From the NCBI RefSeq assembly GCF_040361215.1, contig NZ_APND01000005.1:186001-250000 (forward strand): a DNA stretch of 64,000 bases, read 5' to 3'. Each line of letters begins with the position of its first letter. The first letter of the stretch is position 1. The stretch comes from Salinisphaera dokdonensis (GTDB lineage: Bacteria; Pseudomonadota; Gammaproteobacteria; Nevskiales; Salinisphaeraceae). The notes below the pieces were generated by a model. The model made no database searches and was not told where the DNA came from. It was given only the letters and a program-made list of their open reading frames with translations. Position numbers and translations under genes: made by a program. Below are positions 58,403-64,000 of this stretch, piece by piece.

Positions 58403-58421
58403 GAGTCAGGCGCCTCCAGGA

Positions 58422-59609
58422 TCATCGTCGAGACCATGCCGGCTGGCGATCACGGCGACCGGCGAGCAACTCGCCGGCGGTGCTTGCAATGCACCGAGCG
58501 TTACAGGCCCAAGTCAGATCTCGGCTCTCGACTGTTGCGCGCGCGCTGCGACCGAGGCGTTCGCGAAGGCTGCCATCCTCGAGCAACCGCATTACGGCGG
58601 TTTCGAAGCCGCGAGTCGCACCGGTATCGAACAGCAGTGCATTCTCATTGTCGATGAGCAGTTCTTTGATGTTCGCAGCATCCGGCGCGACGATCGCGCA
58701 GCTGCTGGCCATATATTCCAGCAGCTTCAACGGCGACGCGTAGGCGACAACAGCGGGTTGCAGCGCGATATCGAAAACACGCACATAGTCTGCAATCTGT
58801 TCGCGTTCGATCAGGCCGGTTATCGTCACGCGGTGCGCCACGCCTGTCGCAGCAGCCTGGCGTCTGAGCCCTTCACACGCCGGCCCGTCACCCACCAGCA
58901 GAAAATGAAAAGTATGCGATTGCGGCCGCGCCGCGAGCAGGCGAATAACCGCGTCCAGCCCATGCCACTCGCGTGCAAATCCGACAAACCCGACGACCAG
59001 TGGCGTATCGATGCCCAACGCCTCCCGTCGCGCATACACCGGCAACGAGCGTGGGAAAGTACCCAGATCGACGCCATTCGGGGTCACCACGACGCGCTCG
59101 GCCGCGACGCCGGCCGCAGTGATGTGCTGTGCCAGCACGTGCGTGACCGTGAATATGCGGTCCGCCTTGCGCCACGCTTGACGCTCAGCCCACCGCGCCA
59201 GCCGCTTGAGCCTTAACCCGCCGTACGCGCTTCGTTCCTCGTAAAGAGGCGCGTTGATTTCCAGCAGCAGCGGCAATCGGAACGCGCGACGTGCCAGTAC
59301 GCCGGAAAGCAGATACAGGTTGTATCGCTCATAGATAACATCAGGTCGAAACCGCCGGATTTCGGCGGCGAGTCGCCGATAGTCCAGAAGGTTATAGCCG
59401 AATTCGAGGATCTCGTAGAACGCGGCGGGTACGAACTGCTTTAGCCGCGCGACCAACCCGGACTCACCACCAAATGGCCGATCCTCGAACCCGCCGGGAC
59501 CCACAACGCGGACCTCATGGCCCTGCGCCTGCAGCGCGGCGACGACCTCGCGGATATGGACATACTGCCCATCCTTGGATCCGATGCGATGGTGGTAGAG
59601 GATCCTCAC
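58422..59609 (-). CDS. Glycosyltransferase, GT4-like
   Basis: A 395-residue GT-B enzyme. MRILYHHRIGSKDGQYVHIREVVAALQAQGHEVRVVGPG starts the acceptor domain; the donor domain has TPNGVDLGTF, VGFVGFAREWHGLDAVI, LLVGDGPACEGL and SPLKLLEYMASSCAIVAPD with the ExxE-like pattern. The N-terminal form is frequent in exosortase-A-type loci in my experience. Its ATG overlaps the next upstream stop (ATGA at 59606-59609). Confidence 0.9.
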   Translation of the reverse strand: MRILYHHRIGSKDGQYVHIREVVAALQAQGHEVRVVGPGGFEDRPFGGESGLVARLKQFVPAAFYEILEFGYNLLDYRRLAAEIRRFRPDVIYERYNLYLLSGVLARRAFRLPLLLEINAPLYEERSAYGGLRLKRLARWAERQAWRKADRIFTVTHVLAQHITAAGVAAERVVVTPNGVDLGTFPRSLPVYARREALGIDTPLVVGFVGFAREWHGLDAVIRLLAARPQSHTFHFLLVGDGPACEGLRRQAAATGVAHRVTITGLIEREQIADYVRVFDIALQPAVVAYASPLKLLEYMASSCAIVAPDAANIKELLIDNENALLFDTGATRGFETAVMRLLEDGSLRERLGRSARATVESRDLTWACNARCIASTAGELLAGRRDRQPAWSRR

Positions 59610-60850
59610 GATTGTCCCGTCCCCTTCGAGGGCCAGTGCGCACGCGCGTGGCGCGCCTCGATTTCACCGGCTGCAACGCCGCGGTGGGTGACCCGGCGAA
59701 ACAGCTCCAACTGCCGGGACGTACTTTCCGCCCAGCCAAAGTCCTCAGCGTAAGCTCGTACCGTCGCTCGATCGATCTGCGAGGACAACACCTTTTGCAC
59801 GGCATCGGCAATCGCCGCGGGCGTACGGGCGGACATCAGGCGACCCGCGCAGGGTTGCGTCACGATCTCCGGAATGCCGCCCACGGCCGTCGCAACAACC
59901 GGCGTGCCACAAGCCAGCGCTTCGAGCACGACATTCGGCATGCCCTCGCGCAATGTAGCCAGCACCAGAATGTCGGCGGCCGTGTAGTAGCGACGCAGTC
60001 GCTCCTGCGAACTGTTGCCAATGAACATGACCCGCGGCGCGACGCCGAGGGACTCAGTGAGATCCTTCAGTTCCCGCTCCATCGGGCCTTCGCCGATAAT
60101 CACGAGCTTGGCCGTCGGCAGCATCGGTAGTGCGCGGATCGCCAGATGATGGCCCTTGGCCTCCACCAGGTGGCCGACTGAAAGCAGGATCGGCCCGTCG
60201 TGTCCGAGTTTTTCGCGGGTTGCTTCGCGGTCGAGCGGTGCGAATACGCCCGTATCGACGCCGTTGCGAACGACTTCGACCCGACCACCGTCCACGCCGA
60301 TCGCAATCATTTCATCCCGGAGCGCACTGGATACACTGATGATCGCTGCCGCCTGGTTTGCCGCCGCAAGAATCTGCCGGCGCGGCCCCCGATAATTCGG
60401 CAGCAGATTGATATCACTGCCGCGCGCGGTGATCACCACCGGCTTGCCAAAGTGTACGCCGAGCGCAACGGCCGCGACTCCGTCGGGATAGAAGTAGTGC
60501 GCGTCGATCACGTCGAACTCGAGCCCCTTCACCACCATGGCCTCGATCGCCGGGATGACCCAACGCGCCATCAGCCACGGCGCAAACGAAGCCCCTATCT
60601 TGGGAATAACCGGGTAGCGGGGATGAGAAACCGCGATGCCGTGCCGAACCTCTGTCCGCGGTACGACCGCGAATTCCGCGTAACGCCCCCAGCGCGGATG
60701 GCGAGACGGAAACCAGGGAACCGGCGCGACCACTTGGCTTGTCACCGCACCGGTGTCCAGCAGATGACGAAGTCGACGTTCCACGAATATCCCGTGACGT
60801 CCCTGGATCGTGTTCGGGTAAAGACTGGAGAACGTGAGCAACCGAATCAC
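59606..60850 (-). CDS. Glycosyltransferase, GT4-like
   Basis: A 414-residue GT-B enzyme (LTFSSLYPNTIQGRHGIFVERRLRHL at the start). Donor-domain motifs are VRNGVDTGVFAP, ILLSVGHLVEAKGHHLAIRA, VIIGEGPMERELK and ATLREGMPNVVLEALACGTPVVAT. Likely transfers a further sugar in the same repeat unit. Confidence 0.92.
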   Translation of the reverse strand: MIRLLTFSSLYPNTIQGRHGIFVERRLRHLLDTGAVTSQVVAPVPWFPSRHPRWGRYAEFAVVPRTEVRHGIAVSHPRYPVIPKIGASFAPWLMARWVIPAIEAMVVKGLEFDVIDAHYFYPDGVAAVALGVHFGKPVVITARGSDINLLPNYRGPRRQILAAANQAAAIISVSSALRDEMIAIGVDGGRVEVVRNGVDTGVFAPLDREATREKLGHDGPILLSVGHLVEAKGHHLAIRALPMLPTAKLVIIGEGPMERELKDLTESLGVAPRVMFIGNSSQERLRRYYTAADILVLATLREGMPNVVLEALACGTPVVATAVGGIPEIVTQPCAGRLMSARTPAAIADAVQKVLSSQIDRATVRAYAEDFGWAESTSRQLELFRRVTHRGVAAGEIEARHARAHWPSKGTGQS

Positions 60851-60862
60851 TGCAACACTCGC

Positions 60863-61885
60863 CTAGACGAACAACTGGCCAGGAGCCGTAGATCCGACCA
60901 CAGACATGACCGCCGCCACATCCTCTGCCGGCATCTCCTGCCGCCATTTCTGCGCCGACTCCGTCGGGTTCTTGAAGACACTGTAGTAGCTGCCACTGGT
61001 GCCGCTGATGCTACGGTCGATGAAGCGCTCGACCTGATTGTCCAGTTCCAGCCCGCAGTGCTGCAGCATCCGCTGCGTCTGCTCACGCGGGTCATCGCAG
61101 AGGTCTTCATAGCGCATCAGCAGATAACGACTGTCGCCTGCACAGTCGGCCATGGCCTTTTCGTTGACGATCACCCAGCTCCAGGCCATGCGTTCCACGG
61201 GAGAACAGGCCGACAGGCGCTCAAGGGTAAGCCCGTGCTGCTGCGCCTCCGGTGTGTTCAGCAATGCTTCGTAGAAACGCCAGTCCTCGCTCGTGGGCGT
61301 GCTTGACGTGAACGAGCCATGCGCTTCACCGCGCCTTACCGAGGCAATAGTTCCACAGGGATGACGCAGTAGATGCACGGCACGCGCGCCGGGCAAAGCG
61401 TCGAGCAGAACGCCCAGTCGCCCGAGCGATTCGATCGACTTCCACACCACGGCCGCACCGGCCCGGGCACCCGCACGCCCTGCACCGACCATCGGCAGCT
61501 GCAGGCCGGCGCGCTCGCCGAGCTTATTGAGCGTAATACTCGCCTGAAGCCCACGAAAACGCGCATGGGATAGATAAGCCTTGGGAAAGACCGGCAGCTT
61601 CGAGCATATCTTGGGCTCGGTCAGACCCGGCAGCGCATCGACATAGCGCCGGATCGCCGTCTGATGTCGCACCGACACGTCGCTGGACGTGGGAAACAGG
61701 GACAGGAGATCGTTAAGCCGATGCACTGTGTCGGGTTCGTGCCGGTACAGCGTGTTTCGATGGCTGTCGAACAGTTTGCCGGCCCAAGTGGTCCCCGACC
61801 GCGGCATGCCGAAAAGCAGGATAGGCGCCGCGTCCACCGCCTGGCCCGTGCTATGGATGTCTTGGGTTACATAGGCTTCAGGCAT
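60863..61885 (-). CDS. Sulfotransferase
   Basis: A 340-residue PAPS-dependent sulfotransferase-like protein. The 5'-phosphosulfate loop is PILLFGMPRSGTTWAGKLFD (residues 21-40); the 3'-phosphate segment is HLLRHPCGTIASVRRG. The start MPEAYVTQD at 61885 overlaps the asnB-like stop by 8 bp. It would add sulfate to a sugar hydroxyl or amine, consistent with sulfated marine exopolysaccharides. PAPS-making genes are not in this window. Confidence 0.88.
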   Translation of the reverse strand: MPEAYVTQDIHSTGQAVDAAPILLFGMPRSGTTWAGKLFDSHRNTLYRHEPDTVHRLNDLLSLFPTSSDVSVRHQTAIRRYVDALPGLTEPKICSKLPVFPKAYLSHARFRGLQASITLNKLGERAGLQLPMVGAGRAGARAGAAVVWKSIESLGRLGVLLDALPGARAVHLLRHPCGTIASVRRGEAHGSFTSSTPTSEDWRFYEALLNTPEAQQHGLTLERLSACSPVERMAWSWVIVNEKAMADCAGDSRYLLMRYEDLCDDPREQTQRMLQHCGLELDNQVERFIDRSISGTSGSYYSVFKNPTESAQKWRQEMPAEDVAAVMSVVGSTAPGQLFV

Positions 61886-63821
61886 GTCGGCGCAGCTCCG
61901 TGGCGTTCGGCGTACCGTTGTCGGCCCGCGCCACACCACCTTGCGACTCCAGAAAACGTGACAGCATCAGAAGCGACCATAGCGGTGTCGCATGGTCGGC
62001 ACGTCCGGACACATGGTCGTCCAGCAGGCCGACCAGCGCCGACGGATCAAACAGGCCACTGTCTGTCAGAGCGCCGCCCGCCAGCGCTTCGCGAGCAGCC
62101 CCGGTCAACGGGCCGCGGAACCATTCTGCCAACGGCACACTGAACCCCTTCTTCTGTCGATAGAGAATGTCGTGTGGCAGCAGTGGTTCGAAGGCGCGCT
62201 TGAGCACCGCCTTTGTCTCGCCACGCCGCAGTTTCGTGGTTGCCGGTAGCCGAGCAGCCCAACTGACCAGTTCGTGATCGAGCAACGGCACCCGAACTTC
62301 GAGTCCGTGCGCCATGCTGGCCCGATCGACCTTGGTCAGAATGTCGCCGGGCAAATAGGTCTTGAAGTCGAGATACTGGGCCAGCGATAGCGGGTGATCG
62401 GTGCCTGCATTGGCGGCGTGTGCGCGAAAAATTTCGCTTGCGCGATACCCCTGGAGCTCACGGGTGAACTGCGTGCTATACAACGTTTCTCGCAAAGCCT
62501 GGGGGATCATCGATACGCCATGGCAATAGCCCTCGGCCGTACTCATCGCCAGCGACTGCAGCGTGCTTTTCGCACGTAGCGCGCGCGGCGCCCAATCGAG
62601 CTTTGGATAAGCCTGTCCCAGAGCACCGAACAGCGGCCGCCGAATACGCTCGGGCACCCGCGCGCGGGCACGGCTCTCGGCCCAGTGCATCCGATACCGC
62701 CGGTAACCGGCAAAGTTCTCGTCGCCACCATCGCCCGACAACGCCACCTTGACCTGTCGACGCGCCAGCTCGCACACGCGATATGTCGGCAGCGCAGAGC
62801 TGTCGGCGAACGGTTCGTCGTAGATACCCGTGAGGCGATCGATCAGGCCATGATCACCCACGGCCACCTGCTGGTCGCGATGCTGTGTACCAAGATGACG
62901 CGCGACCAGAAGCGCATGCTCGGTTTCATCGAACGCGGGGTTGTCGAATCCGATAGCGCACGTATTGACTGGCGTGCCTGTCTGCCGCGCCATCGAAGCG
63001 ACCACGGCGCTCGAATCCACGCCGCCGGACAGGAACGCGCCGAGCGGTACATCGGCAACCAGACGCATACGCACGGTATCGTCCACACGCTCCAGCAACT
63101 CCGCTGCGTCGCTGTCGAAATCGCTGGTGTTGGCCTCGGCGAAATCAACGTCCCAGTAGCGGTTGAGTTGCACTTTCTTGCTGTTGGCGTCGTAGCTGAG
63201 CGTGTGCCCCGGCTCGAGCTTGCGCACGGTCTGAAAAATCGACAACGGATCGGGCACGTAACCCAGAGCCAGATAGGCTTCCAGCGCCTGGGAATCGAGC
63301 TTGCGCTCGAGGCGCGGGTGCACGAGCAACGCCTTGAGCTCCGACCCGAAAACCAGGTCTCTATCTCTCGTGAAGCCGTAATACAGCGGTTTGATGCCGA
63401 GGCGATCGCGCGCCAGGAACAGACGCCTGCGACCGGCATCCCAGACCGCGAAGGCGAACATACCCCGCAGGCCCGAGACACAATCGACGCCGGAATGCTG
63501 CCACGCTCGCAACAGCGTTTCGGTATCGCAATGCCCGGCAAAACGATAGCCGTCGCCAGCCAATGTGCCGTTCAGCTCACGATAGTTGTAGATCTCGCCG
63601 TTGTAGACCAGCGTGAAGCGTCCATCCTCGCTCTGCATCGGCTGCTGGCCGGTCGAGGCATCCAGAATGGAAAGCCGACGATGCGACAGGCCGGCACCGC
63701 TGAGCGCGATCTTGCCCCCTTGGTCGGGACCGCGATGGGCCTGTACATCCGCCATCGCTAGCAAAAGCCTGCCATCGGGCGTGGAACCATCGGCGGTCAC
63801 GATGCCTGCAAGACCACACAT
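61878..63821 (-). CDS. AsnB-type amidotransferase, exosortase-A-associated style
   Basis: A 647-residue glutamine-dependent asparagine synthetase-like enzyme. N-terminal MCGLAGIV keeps nucleophile Cys2, with RGPDQGG, HRRLSILD, YNGEIYN and SELKALL. The synthase loop is FLSGGVDSSAVVASM near residue 265. It differs from the three related proteins in this locus in having the full glutaminase site, and resembles the amidotransferase 1 of exosortase A loci. It could amidate a uronic acid of the polymer, or act as a true asparagine synthetase. Confidence 0.9.
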   Translation of the reverse strand: MCGLAGIVTADGSTPDGRLLLAMADVQAHRGPDQGGKIALSGAGLSHRRLSILDASTGQQPMQSEDGRFTLVYNGEIYNYRELNGTLAGDGYRFAGHCDTETLLRAWQHSGVDCVSGLRGMFAFAVWDAGRRRLFLARDRLGIKPLYYGFTRDRDLVFGSELKALLVHPRLERKLDSQALEAYLALGYVPDPLSIFQTVRKLEPGHTLSYDANSKKVQLNRYWDVDFAEANTSDFDSDAAELLERVDDTVRMRLVADVPLGAFLSGGVDSSAVVASMARQTGTPVNTCAIGFDNPAFDETEHALLVARHLGTQHRDQQVAVGDHGLIDRLTGIYDEPFADSSALPTYRVCELARRQVKVALSGDGGDENFAGYRRYRMHWAESRARARVPERIRRPLFGALGQAYPKLDWAPRALRAKSTLQSLAMSTAEGYCHGVSMIPQALRETLYSTQFTRELQGYRASEIFRAHAANAGTDHPLSLAQYLDFKTYLPGDILTKVDRASMAHGLEVRVPLLDHELVSWAARLPATTKLRRGETKAVLKRAFEPLLPHDILYRQKKGFSVPLAEWFRGPLTGAAREALAGGALTDSGLFDPSALVGLLDDHVSGRADHATPLWSLLMLSRFLESQGGVARADNGTPNATELRRHA

Positions 63822-63824
63822 GCG

Positions 63825-64000
63825 TCAGCTTCCCTCCGCCGCGTCTTCAAGCGGCGCAGCGGTAGTCGGAATGCCAGTCAAGCTGTCGTAGAGACGGCAG
63901 TAGGCGGATATCATCGTTTCCAGGCTGAATTCCGCGACGACTCGCGCTCGCGCCGCTCGGCCCAGACGTCGCGCGAGTAGCTTGTCATCGGCCAGGCGTT
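63825..64000 (-). CDS. Glycosyltransferase C-terminus, partial
   Basis: The last 57 residues of a gene whose start is beyond the window. RLADDKLLARRLGRAARARV and FSLETMISAYCRLYDSL are the typical C-terminal helices of GT4 glycosyltransferases. The stop (TGA, 63825-63827) lies 3 bp before the next start. Confidence 0.75.
   Translation of the reverse strand, partial: RLADDKLLARRLGRAARARVVAEFSLETMISAYCRLYDSLTGIPTTAAPLEDAAEGS

Overview
The window is a GC-rich chromosomal segment of a gammaproteobacterium. Two conserved gene orders support this: cysS-folD-tRNAs-tig-clpP-clpX-lon-hupB-ppiD and gloB/methyltransferase-rnhA-dnaQ. Both are typical of Pseudomonas-like and related marine or halophilic Gammaproteobacteria. 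The protein style resembles Salinisphaera-type halotolerant lineages, but that is an impression and cannot be settled from this sequence alone.

Layout. 1-240: the 3' end of a proton-conducting membrane transporter gene. 291-5629: DNA repair and replication genes (dnaQ, rnhA), a small methyltransferase, glyoxalase II, the lytic transglycosylase mltD and fabI. 5816-15888: the protein-quality-control block ppiD, tRNA-Asp x2, tRNA-Val, hupB, lon, clpX, clpP, tig, then an aldo/keto reductase. 16579-17870: tRNA-Lys(CTT), His, Arg(TCT) and Pro(TGG), with a 183-bp tandem hairpin repeat downstream of tRNA-Arg. 18068-29792: folD, cysS, an ankyrin/TPR membrane protein, then the thiL-nusB-ribH-ribBA-ribE-ribD-nrdR-glyA-nadA block. 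29891-35484: a DUF6502/DUF5666 pair and a large exported beta-helix protein. 35681-40854: aspS (predicted non-discriminating), an FmdB zinc ribbon, UDP-glucose dehydrogenase, tRNA-Glu, tRNA-Ala and a WbpE-like sugar aminotransferase. 40998-41072: tRNA-Val(CAC).

The last third (about 41.2-64.0 kb) is an exopolysaccharide locus transcribed almost entirely leftward, with many 1-11 bp stop/start overlaps. It encodes an AsnB-type amidotransferase, three further asparagine-synthase-like proteins without the usual N-terminal glutaminase cysteine, three glycosyltransferases plus a truncated fourth, and a sulfotransferase. It also encodes an ATP-grasp ligase, a decayed second ATP-grasp gene, an alpha/alpha-toroid-like protein, an O-ligase of the type linked to exosortase A systems, a phosphatidylserine-decarboxylase-like enzyme with a small membrane partner, a Wzx-type flippase, a CapA-like protein and a secreted protein resembling YetA/rhamnogalacturonan-lyase-type enzymes. 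UDP-glucose dehydrogenase and the WbpE-like enzyme just before it can supply uronic and amino sugars.

The most interesting unit is this polysaccharide locus. Several ATP-dependent amide-forming enzyme types and a predicted pyruvoyl decarboxylase share one apparent operon. A reasonable but untested reading is that the polymer is amidated or amine-decorated and sulfated. Outside it, the best leads are the hairpin repeat at tRNA-Arg, a terminator-like hairpin directly ahead of lon, and a beta-helix protein whose C-terminus looks like a fused lipoprotein.
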